A stretch of 64,000 bases of DNA from positions 361,017 through 425,016 of the forward strand of contig NMRB01000208.1 in assembly GCA_002633025.1 (NCBI GenBank), given 5' to 3'. The stretch comes from Notospermus geniculatus (Eukaryota > Nemertea > Pilidiophora > Heteronemertea > Lineidae). Both the position numbers and the translations under genes were made by a program. Shown piece by piece: positions 11,001 through 26,000 of the stretch. The notes beneath the pieces were generated by a model. It had not been told where the DNA came from. It made no database searches and worked only from the letters and a program-made list of their open reading frames with translations. Numbering within the stretch: position 1 is the first letter of the stretch; each line of letters begins with the position of its first letter.

Positions 11001-14000
11001 CATTGCAGTGAAATCAAATGAGATCCAAAAATACCTGATTGCCTGAGATTTTCATTAAAAAAATTTGAAGGACTCAAACGTCAAATTTGTCATGAAACAA
11101 AATTTAAACAACTGAAATATTTTTCTCTGCACTCTGCTAACACCTTCATAGCTAAACATCTATCGCTATCTCAACCAAACCTCCTCCTCTTGTCTGCTTC
11201 AATAAAAGTACGAACCGACGGGAGTTTTGCCCCTGACCTCAGCTACGACCTTGTGGCCGAATTTCACCCCGATCGGGAAGTGGTTGACTCAAAAGGTAGC
11301 GTATTTTATTCAGCTTTGTGTCTTCCTGTTGCACGGCACAATCGGTTTCTTACATGTAACTGTTGTGGTTGATTAACTTCTCTGATAATCTTCTTCATTC
11401 TTCTTCGTCAGGACTTGCTTGGTGATGCTTACTTGTCTTTTTCTACTTTTTATCATAGTTCTGTTGAAATTGACATGGTGCTCTCACTATCTGCCGTCCT
11501 TTTTCTGCTAAAATACATCAATCATGAGCAAGCCTTGTCTCACGTTGGCCAAAGCCAATGTCCGACTTGTAACACAAAGTATCAGCTTGGATGTCCAATA
11601 TCCATAGTCCTTTGGTAAAAAGGCGGTATCGTCATTCAAGACCGGGGGAGTAAAGTCAATTGATATATCAGCCTTACAGTACACTGCAGTGTTGTTGGTT
11701 GTAATACTGCAGCTATTACTTGAATCGAAGCTGCTCCCACTGTCACCAGCGTTTTACAACTGGACGGTGGTGGGTCCCCATAAAAAAACTAGGCCCTGGA
11801 TGTTTCAAACTTACCTCTTGGGATTTCCTGCAGTATTCCCAAATACTTGATGTCAAAGTGAAGCAGATATTTACATGAAACTTTATCTGGAGTTAAGCAA
11901 GGTCAAGACACCATGTTGATTTTGACAGAACTCGCTGGTGATTGGTCAGTGGGTTTCCTTCAATTTCTAACATTTCAGGTCTTTTTCTCATCAATTTTTG
12001 TCGACGTTTTTTCAAAACTTAAGGGCGTTGGTCTCATTCCTCCGGATTTTACATATTTATTCAATGTTTTGACTTTGCCTTTGGTGATAGGGTACTTTTT
12101 TTGGAAAAAAACTTGTTACACATTTCTTTACTGTGTTAGTGCAAAAGGACAAATCTTCACCCTTGCGTCACAAACCTTGGGAAAAGGGGTATGGGAATGT
12201 GTAAAGCTGATGGAAAACATAATACAACTCCAAATAATCAAACTTGGACTTACTCCCTTTCACCATTAAATGACAGTAAAGGTTGGAAACAGTCCCTAAC
12301 ACGTTAAGTATAAAAAGTTGCGCTCCGATCCGTAAAATTGATCATTTGAGCTATTTGATCGTGAAGTGTGTGCTAATGGATTGTATTGTTAGAGCGTTGC
12401 GCATTTTCATTGAGACAGCATCTTACTGCCGTGGAGGGCTTAATATAGAGTCTGGTTGGGTTACAAGGGTTTCTCGGGTTACGAGCACCTGCACTAAAGG
12501 GTTCTACCCCTGCATGTCAAGGGAATTCGATGGTCTATCGAAATCATTCAGACTGTAATAAGGTAGCCCACGCTGCTCAAAAGTGATTTCCTTAATTGTT
12601 TGTTGGAAAAATCACAGCCAGATAAATTGACTCAGATGGTCCACGGTCGGATCCTAGACACTGAGATAGACGTGCCCCCCCCCCGGACTGTGTTCAGATT
12701 AAAAATTCGTGATCAATTGCAAAGAGCTTTACCAAATTTCCCAGTCAATTTCACAAAAAAAGAGGGGGCACTGCCCGGTGACCCTCCCCTTAGAATCCGC
12801 CGGTATGGTCTAAAAATAGTAGCAAGGGATGGTAAATTGAGTGTGTCCATGTAGGCTGATCATTAGTATATTTCTGTGCATGACTCTGAATCGAATTTCT
12901 ATATTCTTGCTAAATCGTTTGAGTTACTAGACATCTGTTAGTTACAAAATGGGCTCGGTATTACGACATAATCAAAAATGGTCTTATATATTCATAATCT
13001 AGGAAAAACTTAGCCTACAATCGTGGTAGCTTTCTATTGTGGCATTCCTGTCTGAAAGCAGCATCCTCAGTGGAGAGGTAGCCAGAATCATGTACCGGTA
13101 GATCTCTGAATTTGATATCTGTTGTCTTATATGACACTGTAAAGGCACTCTGTGTAAAGGTACTGTCACACCAGAGTAGTTCTCAAAACGTCCTGTCCGG
13201 TCCTAAAAAATCGTAAAGCGGATTAAAACGTGTAATGTTGGCCAAATAATGTCTCGAAGTGCTGGAGCACCCTTCCCATCCGAGCCCATCCATGAAGTTC
13301 GTAAAAAGACTGTAAAAAGTTGCCACTACGTCCACTCCGTTCGCACATAGTTTGAGCCCGTTCGGCAACATTTTCAAGAACGTACTGAGAACTAGTTTGG
13401 TGTGATGGGGGCATAAGATCTTTCTCGTGTGAGTTGGCTCTCAATGGGCACCAACATGTTGTCACCATATGTTGGTTTTCAGGGGCGGATCCATGATTTC
13501 GGAAAAGAGGGGGCGCACTGTGCTAGAAACATTGAAATCTTCGGTGAATTTCAATGATTTGCTCCAAATTTCAGAATTTCACAGCCGATTTTACAGATTT
13601 GTTGGCCGAAAGGGGGGCGTGCGCCGGGTGTGCCCCCCTTGGATCCGCGCCTGGTTTCTGTAGGCCCTATGCTAAGACCAGTGATGTATGCGACTGCCTG
13701 CAGTATTCTTTGGCCACAGAGAGCCAACATACGTGAGGGAACTTTCGTGTGGAGTGTCGCCTTAAAGCACCCGCCTCATGGTCCACAAAGTTGTTTAAGT
13801 GTCCACGATAGGTCTAGTGCATGACGAACACAATTTGTACTGGTGACTATCATAGAGGTTTCTGATGTTCAGAGATCATTTCAGAATATACTCAAGGGAA
13901 TTTTTGCGTCTCATGGGTACAGATGCCTCCAGTTGTACGGCACAGCCTAACCCGCCTGACATGGAGGTATTTCCTTTGGATTGTCGAGTGACTTTCGGTG

Positions 14001-17000
14001 GGAAGTTTTGGTTCAAAAAAAGAAAGATATGTATCTCATTTTGTGACCTCTTTCCAGGTGACAGAATCCGTTACCGTAAGATCGAGAGCCGCCCGAAGAA
14101 TGACTCCGTCGAGTGTCCCCACTTAGAGGAGAGTCAGCCATGTTTCTTGCCGGCATGTTACAGTTGGGTCATCGGGGATTTCGGCCATTGTAAACCTCAG
14201 GACGAGAAGGCGAACTGTGGAATGGGATTCAAACATCGGCCAGTACATTGTTATGGATATGAGGAGGTGCGTAGTTCAACGACTGTGAAGAAATTCACAT
14301 ATTCCTGAAGCCAGCAAGATACGTGTTCTATTCTTCTCTGGGTCCTCAAAACCCCGATTGTGCCATTTGTGTCGTTTTCAAATTTCGTGCCAGCCAAAGC
14401 ACTGCATCATCAGATATGTTGTCAAACAGGATTTCATAGCTGTGGTATTCGTGGACCTAGCATTTTAGGAATGCCAACTACGATTTCTCACTGTTTTGGC
14501 GAGATATAGACGATTCTTGAGTTAGCAGATCTGCGTGCTTCCACCGAAATTGCAACCACTACCTCAATTTGAAACCGGGTGATGTGATGCAATCCATGAT
14601 TCAGCAATGGTCGACTCTGACGCAATGTCGTCGACATCACTGTCGTGGCGTTGCCCACGTCACGTCATTCAGCGTCAGATCGAGGTTGTGGTTGAGATTT
14701 CGGTGGATGTGTGCAGATCTTTGTCGTTTTCGTCAATTTGAGAATGGTCTATCACGTTGAAGAAATCAGAGATGTAGGCTGCTATCTTTTGTATCTTACA
14801 GAAAGGGAAAGTTAAGGATGGCATGTGCCTGATTGAAGTCCCCAAGCCGAGCTCAAAGGATGAGTGCGTGGTGCCGTGTGAGAATGATTGTGTTCTGTCC
14901 GAGTGGAGCGCATGGACGCAGTGTTCGAAAACATGCGGCAGCAGACGACATCCGGGACAGCGCAGACGATACAGAACCATATTGGCATACCCGAAGGAAG
15001 GTGAGATAAACTGTTTGACAATCACCAATTCGACAATCAGCACCACCTATAGGCCTGCCAGTAAACTACTGTCTCATCAAATTCTATCACACATTTCTTC
15101 CTATTTCTCCAGGAGGTCGTGAATGTCCAGGAAAGAGCCGTCTGGTCGAGACCCAGCCGTGCGCCGCTGAGTTTTGTTCCCAGTACCACTGGGGTGTCTC
15201 ACCGTGGGAGAAGTGCATCCCCTTTAACAAGTCGGAATGCGGCTCTGGCTCTCAAATGCGGCAGGTCCTTTGCTACAAGGGGTCAAAGACCGTTCCAGAA
15301 AAGAGGTAGGGCTTACAGGTGCTTTGTGTAATAGTGTCAGCACTCGTAGGGGTCATTTCCACCAGCATATGGCGTCGGCATTCGAATCACTTCTACGTTG
15401 AGTCCATTGACTGTTTCAACCGCACTTTCGCGTCAACGTCGAACTGCAGTGGAAACAGTCAATGAACTCAACATGGAAGTGATTCGAACGCCGATGCTAC
15501 CCCCGACGCCATATGCTGGTGGAATCGAGCCCATAGTCCGTAGAGTGTTCGGCTTTGGAGCATGAGGTCCTGGGTTCAAACCTGGGTGGGACTCTCTGCG
15601 TGTTCAGCTGCTACTTTGCATCCTAACGCGGACCCCGAACTCATTCAGGCCCGGGTGATTCTTGGCCTGTAGGTCCCTGTGCAGGGGCATCCTAACAACT
15701 CTTGTTGAGGATCCTTAACTCCTTCAGCCCCCGGTAATTTTTGGTGTGCTACTCCCAGTGTGGCATGCTACTCCCATTGTGGCGTGCTACTCCCATTGTG
15801 GTGTGCTACTCCCATTGTGGTGTGCTACTCCCATTGTGGTGTGCTACTCCCATTGTGGTGTGCTACTCCCAGTGTGGCGTGCTACTCCCAGTTTCTGAAA
15901 GGATGAAAATCTCCTCCTCTGCCTGATCCAAATGCATGCCAATTTCATTTGACCCTTGTAAATTTATCCCTGTTGTTCTATTTCAGATGTTATGATGATA
16001 TCAGACCAAATGCCACAAGGGACTGTACCGCACACTGCCCAGTTAACTGTAAGATGACGAAATACTCCGAATGGACCTCTTGTCCTGTGACCTGTATGGC
16101 AGGTAAGCAGACATCTTGGTTTTGACCCCTTACCCTGTGGTTGTTTGGGGAAAATGTTTGAATGGGAGCCTACGAAGGAAATAGGACAATTACTGATCTG
16201 ATTGATTGCACCCGTGGATGTTATGATGTAGGAGGAAACCAGGTGCTCCGGGAAACATGCACTATCATTATTATCAAGAGAGTTGCCGTCTTTTGTGTGA
16301 TGGCTCAGTTCTACTGGGAATCAACCCTATAGCTTCAGTGGTGCTGGGCGGTCTTGTTTCACGACACCACCAATGCTCCTCACAAGCTTTCTAGGTTATA
16401 GGATTTTCATTACATGTCATGTCGTGAGTTTTTGCTCTTGCCTCGATGCTCCTCTAGAGCTTTCTCGCGAGTCTTGTTTCACTATACCACCAATGCTCCT
16501 CTTGAGCTTTCCAGTTGAGGGTAATAGGATTTTCATTACTTGTCATATAGTGGACTTTTCTGTTGTCCCAGTGCTCCTCTAGAGCTTTCCCGTGAGTTTG
16601 TTTCACTATATACCACCAATGCTCCTCTTGAGCTTTCCAGTGGGTGTTATAGGATTCTCAATACTTGTATATTACTTGTCATGTAGTGGGCTTTCCTCTT
16701 GCCTTTGTCATAATGCTCACACCACAGGGGATTAGGTCTTTGTACGATAAGCCACTACTGATGACTTTGTCTGCTTTCTCATACAAGCATTCATGAAAAA
16801 AAACCATCGTCTGATTTGGAGAAGGTACACAATTGCAGCAAAGGGAAGATTTCTAAGAAAGTTACATATTTGCGTGGCCTACGCATTACAAAGATGCTGG
16901 AGCTCTGATCATCAGGCATATAGCGTTATAAAGTGGGTGTTTAAAGGCCATAGTAGCTTGAACTTGCTGGGTGATCCTCTTTCAAAGATGTTTCGACATG

Positions 17001-20000
17001 GATCGCATTTCCGCAAAAACTTTCATCGGATTCTGGTGCATAGAGAGGGAGATTAAGATATATTTTTGTTTCCCCTTTCTGTTCTTAAGAACGGTGTCGG
17101 TTGCCTGGTATTCAGCGTGTATTGTGGGTTTTTTGGCTCCGAAAGGAACTTTGTTGTTTTCCGTACAATTACTAGTAATGTTAAAGGGACCCTACAGGCA
17201 GCCTCCTCATAGGAATTTTAACTCTTTCAGCCCTAGGCGATTTTTTCGCCGCGACTCCCAGACCCTAGGCGATTTTCTGAAAAACAGCAATATTTCAGGT
17301 TTTTAAAAAAACTTACCCAATCCTATCTTGTAGAAAATAGGGTTTAGGGGCGGACGGATATACTCGTTCGTAGGATTTGAGAATGATTTTGGCGAACGGA
17401 TATATCCGTCCGGAGGGCTGAATGAGTTAATGTGCTCATTATACAAATAGACTCTATCACTCCAATAGAGCGCAGCACCTGCCGGGTCGCTAGCTAGGCC
17501 TACAGCGTCACGACGTCCCGTCCCCCATTCTGAACGCGGTGACGTCACTCGAAAAACCTCCACTTGTTTCAGCGATCATGACGTCGTCTCACGTCAGGAT
17601 GTCATGGAATGAGTACGGGACGTCGTGACGCTGTAGTACCCGTCAGGTGCTGTGCTCTTTTGGAGTGATATAGTCTATTGGTTGGCATCAGAATCTAACT
17701 TCTGACATAAATTGCAATAAAATACACTGAGCATCAGCATTTGAGCCCAAATCCATAGGCTGTCAGTTACTAATGCCATCTGTGATGAAGTGACCGCACT
17801 GATAAGACCTAGATACCTATAGGCCCCCTTTAACAACTTCAGTGCCGAATCTGATACACCAGGACCGCATGATGTGATGCTGAATGCTGAAGGTTTGCGT
17901 AACAAGTGACATCATGGCAGCATTTTAATGGGAAAATGCTTTACAACCTATGTCACGGTCCCAGCACCTGGAAAGTTACCTTTTCCATTCAGAAATCCAA
18001 ATATTTTTTGCAGACAAAAACGAAAAACCATACCAAGTGCGTCAGAGATACATTCTTCAACATGCAAAGTTTGGCGGCAGCCCATGCACATGGGTGAACC
18101 GCCAAACCCGTGTCTGTCCAGGACTCAAACCGTGCTACCGGTACAGGTGGGAGCCAACGAAATGGTCCGGCTGTGTTTTACCTCATAAGGATCAAGAGTG
18201 TGGGAATGGCGTCAGGACGAGAGGTGGGTGTGTCTTATTACATAGTGGTCCAAATCCAGTCCCCCCCCAACATGCACATGCACAGTAAACCCATTTTGGA
18301 TTGGGGTGGGCACAAGTAATTCAGGTGTTCGTAGAATGAGGCGGGGGGTCATGACTCTTGTTCTGCATTTTGCCATCGTCAGCATTTCTTGAAAAACAAC
18401 CTCAGAAACGTAAATACCCGAAGGTCATTAGACCAGCTGTTTTGTTGCTCAGCCAATCATAAGGCCTGTCAGATTATCGCCGTGATTTCCCGCTGGAAAT
18501 GTTACCGACATATTACTCCCATTGGTAATCTAATTACATACAGGTAACGTTATCGCATCGTCTAATCATGCCAATGGACCATCGTAGTGTCAATTTCCTA
18601 AGTGCCCTGTTGATTTTAACCCCTTCCGGTCCAACCCCTTCTGCTGGGGAATAAAGTGCAAATACTGTAAACTCCAATATAATCAGATGACAAACTTTCG
18701 ATTTGAAAAATTCGGCCTTACGACCGATCGCTTTTCCTTCCAGCATTATACTGCATCCGAAACGCCATCAACAGTAATGAAAATAACACCGTTACCATCG
18801 ACGACTGCATCCGCCATGGCTACGAACCGCCACCAGTGACGCAAGAATGTCACATAACATGTGACAAGCTTTGTGACCTCTCCGGCTGGTCTGACTGGTC
18901 GACGTGTAGCCGCCCGTGTCGTGGAAATAAACAGCGGTCGCGGTTCTTAATTGGTAAGTTGAACATACCGTACATGTAACTATTGAATGTACAAGCTCAT
19001 TTTAATGACAGGCCCCTCTCAGGGGGCCTGTGTATATGTTCTAATTGTACCTGCCTGGTTCCTCGATGAGACCAATAACCTTCTCCCCAGATATTCTTTG
19101 TACAGTGAGTGTGTACTGTGGAAATTTGTCGATATAGACATCTGCTGATGACCATGTAAACATAGTCAGTTTTTGGTGTTGAATTCATGAAAAAGTGAAA
19201 TTCAGAGTCTAGTAATTACAGTGGAACCTTCAGGACTGAAAAATGCTGTCCTTAATTGAGAGGTGTCCTTATTACAGAGGTCAAAAATTAGTCCAGTTTG
19301 GGTCTGAACTTTTGGGTCCTCAATGGAGAGGTGTCCTCCTGGCACAAGTGCCTGGTGAGGGAGGTTCCATTGTACAGTGGAACCTCTCTATTAAGGACAC
19401 CTTGAGGACTGACAGATGCTGTCCTTAATTGAGAGGTGTCCTGATTACAGCGGTCAAAATGAACAGAAATCTCCAGTTTGGACTGAACTTTTGGGTCGTC
19501 AATAGAGAGGTGTCCTCCTGGCAGAGGTGTCTGCCAAGCGAGGTTAGACTAGTTTGAAAAAGGCTTTTATTTTGTATTTCAGGCTCCAGTGTGTCTAAGG
19601 AGGAATGCCGCGACCGTGAGAAATATCCCATGGTGGAAAAACTTCCATGCGAATGCCCGAAATACACGGTGAAGCCAGTTGGTGATTGGTCGGATTGTAT
19701 CCTTGAACTGGAGGGCAAAGGTCATCCGGTCATCGGTCACGGCATCAAGGGCGAGTGTGGCGGAGGGAGGCGGTATCGTGCGTTGATGTGTAAGGACGAT
19801 GACGGATATAAGGGGGCGCCATCACAGTGCTCAGATGAGGGTAAGTACTTCGCTTTTGGGTTGTCAGAGTGGTGCAGTGCAGACATCAGAGCCTGTCACC
19901 TCTGATGTCCCAGGGTTGATTCCCAGTCGTACCTTTTCACGTTATAGAGAGGACAACTGTCTTTGATAGTGCAGATTATGGTGGGCACTCCTGTTTCCTC

Positions 20001-23000
20001 CTGCTTTACATTAACTCATCCAATCTTGTCTATAGAGCCAATAATGCCATATTTGCTGCCCTCAGCTCTCGTTTCAACATATGTGTCCCAATCTAGCAAA
20101 AGCAGGTGCAAGTCACAACTGAGGAAAGGGTTAACGGCCTTACACAATAGCTGAAATGTACATCTCTGCAGGTTGACAATAGTAGTGGACAGCAGTGATA
20201 ATATTTGAATAAAGTGATGACCAATGATGATCACCTGCGACATGTGCCTACTTTTGTTAGACCGGGTCAAATATTTCTAAAGACAAGCGTACATGCTGCG
20301 GCACCATGAATCGTCTCTTAAGCGATTTCATTGGTTGAAAGGTGTTTATGGATCACTTTGTAAACACAAAGTTGATTTCCCCGTAATGGCCGCCAGCCGT
20401 CTGCAAAGAGTTAATCAGAATTGTTTCTGTTCTAGTCTTCCAGGAAGAAGTCTGTGTGTTCAACTGTCATAAAGATTGTGCGATGTCAAAATGGACGCAA
20501 TGGACGGCTTGCACCGCCACCTGTGGGTGCGGGGTACAAACTAGGACGCGGAAGATGATGGAGAAGGCTCATGTTGGTGGACGGAAGTGCCCGAGGTTGA
20601 ACAGCGCAAAACAGGTATGACATTGTGTCAGTTGTGGAGATGCACTCTCGAAAAAAAATGCGTCTGCTATGAACATTTCCTGGAGTATTATCTGCTGTTT
20701 TTGGCATCACCCTTCATAATGACTAAGGAAGAGGAGTGTCCATCTGGTACAGGTGCCCTCTGTCTACTAGGGGGTTCTAGGCCCTGCATGATGACAAATT
20801 TTGTCCTTAAATGAGAGGTGTCCTTATTACAGAAGTCAAATGAAAAGAAGTTGCCAGTTTGGTAGTGAACCTTTGGTGTCCATAACAGAGGAGTGTCCAT
20901 CTGGTACAGATGTCCCCTCATCGGGCCCTTTGTCCATTACAGAGGTCCCACAGTTGTGTCAAACTGTGCCTGAATTGTAGGCCTACCTACCGCCCTGCAT
21001 TTTCTTGGAGCTTTGCATGTAAATGATGCAGCGCTGCCATCTGGTCTTATGCTTGGAAACTTCATCTTCATGACCAGCCCTTTCAATGATCCTTGCTAAA
21101 GTTTGTTGAGATACTGGGGTGAGGAATGAAAAAGTTGCCCTTGTTCAATTTTGGGGATATTTTTCCTTTTATCTCCATATTTGTTACAAAAATTCCCACC
21201 AGACTTACGAGGTATCCGGGTGAGGTATATTCACTTTGATTTTCTTCGCAGGAGATAGAGACTAGGCCATGCTGCAAGGAATCCTGCAATAAGTACAAAT
21301 GGATCGTGGAAGCGTGGAGTCCGTGCAGCCTAGGCCTACCGATGGCTGGCATGGACGAGTTCAACTGTGGACCTGGTACCCAGGAGAGACAAGTCCGCTG
21401 CGTGTACGAGATATCGCCAACGTCTTACAAGGATATTAATGCGTCAATGTGCGACCATCACGCGAAACCGCAGCAGACGGCATTCTGTCATGTTCCCTGT
21501 CCCGGGGATTGTATCGTCACCCAGTGGTCAGCTTGGTCAGTTTGCCCACAGGTACATTATGCTTTACCAGATACATGTAGCTTCAGTATCAGTTGCTAAA
21601 ATCTCAACCTTTGAGCGCTGTTGATGGTAAAACTTGGATAAAACCAGGGATGTAGCTAGCTTTTATGGCCTAGGGGGGCAAAATTGATTGAGTCTGGAGG
21701 GCGAAGTCGGGGAGGGGGGTCTGGGGGTCCTCCGCCGGAAAGAAATTGAATATCTACATCCTCTCTTTTTCCGACATCTGAGAACACAATAACATGGCTC
21801 GAAGAGGGAAAATGACCTTTTAGAGAAAAAATTTGCTTTGTCCCTTTTTGCTCTGGGAGGCATTTGCCCCCCCAGCCTGCCCCCCCCCACTGCTAGCTAC
21901 GCCCCTGAAAACCCACACACTTGGTGATAATGTTTTGTCTCCATTTTCAGCCTTGTGACATCCTCCAATCCAGGACCCGCCACCGGGCCATCCTCCAACG
22001 GCCAAAACCGAACGGTCCACCGTGCCCCCAACTGAACGAAATACAACCGTGCATCCTGAACCAGACTTGTCACGAGTACACATGGAAGTTTACCCCTTGG
22101 AGCAGTTGTCTGTTGCCCGGTGCTTCCACCTGCGGTGACGGGAAGAAATTGCGACATCGGCAGTGCGTACGCCATGACGGCAGGATTGTGACGAGTACAC
22201 ATTGTCAGGGGGTGAGTTTTGTTGATTGTGTCCTTGGGTAAGACATTTTCAGCCTGACATCCGTGGTTGGCACGCTTGACTGCCAAACTGTACAGCGGGT
22301 CGTCGTGAGTTACACTCTGGGCGAAGACATATACACATTGCAAGTTGTGCAATATTGAGGGTCCGTTGTGGACTGCAGCCTGTCATGGACTCGTTATGGA
22401 TGTAAACGCCAACAAGTCATCTTCGCTAAATTGAAAGCAAATTTGCCGTATTTTTCAGCTGAACAAGAGTAAAGTTAACGGACCACTGGAGATCACTTGC
22501 TCCGTGAAATGTGACATCGATTGCGTCGTCTCCCATTGGTCTGAGTGGACAAAGTGCGACAGAGACTGCGGCGTGGCGTATAAACGTCGCTGGAGATCCA
22601 TACTTCTGAAACCCGAGGGTAGGGGGCGTGACTGTCCTCCATTGCTGCATCAGAAGATGCCATGTGAGGCTAAGATGTGTTACAAATGGGACGTGTCTCC
22701 ATGGTCTGACTGTCAAGTTGCGGTATGTTGACATTTCCGTCTGTAGTTCTCTCATTGTGAGCAATGTATAATAGGGGCTACCCTGAAATTGACTTTCCCT
22801 CTGCAAGTTCTTATCCATGCGGAAAGTGCAAAAAAATGTGACCCGTGACAGCAAAACGTAATGCGCACAGAAGAAGACTCAAGGTGCACCAACGGATTGT
22901 TGATTTCAGGATTGTCTGCCCATTGTGACATCTGACTTTGTCCATTTCCGTAATTGTTCTCTGGTGTCATCTTGGGTCTACTTTCCGGCGCATTCCGATT

Positions 23001-26000
23001 TATTTTGCCGTCACGGGTCACAAATGAGGCGGCAAACTCAAAATTCAAGTGCTGCCTGTGAGATCACTGAGATTCACCGAACCAGTACTTCTAAAATTAT
23101 CACATAAAAGCAAAGAATTCGTACACCAACCACAGCAGACGTAAAGTACGTCTGCTCTGTTTCAAAATTATCATGTAACCTGGAACGCTGCAATAATGCA
23201 GGAACCACCAGTATAGTCTACCAGATGCATTTGAACTTGAAGCAGGATCATGGCGCTTCGATCACTCCTCAAAAAAAGTTGAAAAATTTGCTTCCTCTGA
23301 CTTTGAAACTTGTCTTTTTAGGACTCTGGCTGCGGTGGCGGCATGAGGTACAGAAACATAACCTGTCGCCAAGACGATGACAAGGAAGTCAGCCATGAAT
23401 ATTGCATCAAAAATCGTGGACGGTTGGACGATCTTCAGACAGCGTCCACGTGTCGAGTGCCTTGTCCTGGGGACTGCGTGATGTCCCGTTGGTCGCGCTG
23501 GGGAGAGTGTGTGAGGAAGTGTGATCGGGCCGAGGAAGGTAAGTGAAGATTTCTGTTGTCCTGTTTGCCAGAATTCTCATGGCGCGACCCATCACACTCA
23601 GTGTGGGAACGGTTATCCTAACTCCTGGCGTGTAGCCGTACCTGATGCACAACCCTTTTGCCAGGCTCTCCTTGTACCGCAGGTCAAAATATTCATCAGC
23701 ATTTAATCTGTCCCTTTCAGATGGCCTCCAAACTCGCTCCAGGGCAATCCTCAGCTTCCCCGCCAACAGTGGTGCACCGTGCCCCACAGACTTATGGGAA
23801 ACACGACCATGCAAAGAAGGAGAGTGCTACACGTACAAATGGCACGTATCAGCGTGGAAGAATAACACACGCGGAAGATGGTGTCAGAGATCTGACGGCA
23901 TCAGAGCTGAAGGTAGGGGGCATTTTATCATTTCTCAGTCCTTCTTTATCATATCAATGGTAGATGCAGGCCTTGTCTTTTAAGGCGTGCTAAAAAGTGC
24001 ATGCGCCTCGCAAACAATAGAATTTCTGTTGTTCACGAGGCACACACACTTTTTAGCACGCCTTAAAAGACAAGGCCTGAGATGTGTCTCAAATGGCTGT
24101 GATCATGAATTGGTGCCTTGAGCTAGTAGGCCTACCCAACCTGACTTAGTCATCCTAATTGGTGCCAAACCAGGTTTTAGTTCTGGCTGGCAAATGGTCC
24201 AACTGGATTGGTCCCAAAACATGTCTTAGGTCTGGCTTGCAGAATGGTTTTTGACTAATTTCTAGTGTGCCAATGCCATAAGCCAGTTCTTGGTCCTGAG
24301 AGGCAAGGAGCAATCTGCAGTGTGTCCCAAGCTTTTCAGATGGCAGCACTGTAGCTTTGTGTTCCCTCCCATTGGGTATACCGGTAGATTCCTCACGTCC
24401 TCGGTCACTGGGTTCTTGGGGGTGTGCGAAGCGAGATCAGGGCAGATTTTAGGGAGAAATTTTTGGATTAGAAAAAAAATCACCAGGGCCTACTAGCCTT
24501 CTGTCCTCAGATTTTGGAGGCCAATGTGGAAATATATAAGGCAGTTAAAGGGGTTAATTGTGGCCCTTTTACAAACAGCACGGATAAGTAGTATTGATCA
24601 TGGCATATATGAAGTTTATGATATGGAACTAATATGGATATATAGCTTTGAGGTTGGCCACAAAGCTCTTTATTAATTCATTGACGGCCATTCAGGGACA
24701 CAAGTCGTATTCGAGTAATAATATCCGTATCTATTATTGATAAGGGACGAGTGATTGTCAACTGGCTCACAGGTGCATCTCGGTGCAGATGGTCACGTGA
24801 GGACGGATTAGGAATTCTGATGAAGGTCAAACGAGTCATGTGATCTTCAGGACCCTTAGGCTCCCGTTCCAGAGAGTTAACGTTTTCACTTTTCCCGTTC
24901 CATTTTTCATGATCTTTCATTTAGAGGGTTGGTTCCACAGAATTCACGCCCAAAAGAATGAGCATGTTCATTCCTCGAGTCACGGGTGATTTTCATTTAT
25001 TCACGCATGAAATGAATCGTACTTGTCCGAAGGTAGAAAAATGACGCCTATGGAACCCGCATCATAAAAAATACATTGCCCAATCTTGGGTTCACCCGTG
25101 AAACATGACAATTCACGCGTGAACCGTGCAAAAAGGCCAGTGAATCGTGAAAACGTGAACTCTATGGATCGGGAGCCTTAGGGTGTCACATTCAAGAGAT
25201 TTCATTGGAGAGAAATGCTTCGCGTTTTGAATTCAAATTCTTGAACTCTGCTCAGTCTGCAGCAGCAAGTATACAGGCGTCAATATTTCTGATTTATCGT
25301 TCCGTAATTATATCCTGCCAGCTGACATAATGCACCTGCATTAGGTTGTTCTTAACAGGATGATTACTAAATCTATGGCCTTAACCCTTTCATTGCCACC
25401 ACAGTGCAGTGGATTTCTGCCTGGCCAATCCTCTCAAATTGACAGTGCACACTGCACTCGGTCTGGACTGATTCCAGTGCTTCATGTAAGAAGGGCACAA
25501 TCATGCTCGCGCCCCCTGCGTGCCCGCAAAATTGCGCCGAGGAGCTTGATTGACCACGCTCCTCGGAGTCCTTGAAGTTCAGGCGCGAGTGTGAACAGCT
25601 CTCCTTCACGAGTGTGAACAGCTCTCCTTGAGCCTTTGAGGAGCTCAACTGATTGAGCTCCTGCAGATTTCAAACATGAAGCACTGCTGCAGTCGGTCTG
25701 GACTGATTCCACCATGTTTTTGGGCCTATTCGCTGTCAAATTTGCTGCACACTAGAGTTGGTTGGACTGATTTCACCACATGTTTTAGGCCTACCACCAT
25801 TCTTCTGGACCGATCCTGTCAAATTTGCTCTTACTGCTAATTGTTGCACTGGTTTACCACATTCTTTTGGGCCTATCCTTTCAAACTGGATGCACACTGT
25901 TATAGTTCATTGAACTGGTTTTTACCGTCTTCCAACTCATAGGTAATGGAGTGGCCATCCATCTGAAATGGTGAATGAAATGGTCCATGGACCATGTGCT

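Larger units (their letters stand above)
16103..18013 (+). other. Intron 9 (1.9 kb)
   Basis: Holds an imperfect ~110-bp tandem repeat (16369-16700) and a foldback element (17450-17675). No exon is missing: exon 9 (one base) and exon 10 (two bases) join as MAG/D-KNEK. Confidence 0.75.

Noticed and set aside
13865-14308. Extending exon 6 upstream to the ATG at 13865
   Set aside because: The TSP1 similarity begins exactly at 14058 after a TTTCCAG acceptor, and the upstream part has no cysteine/tryptophan pattern.
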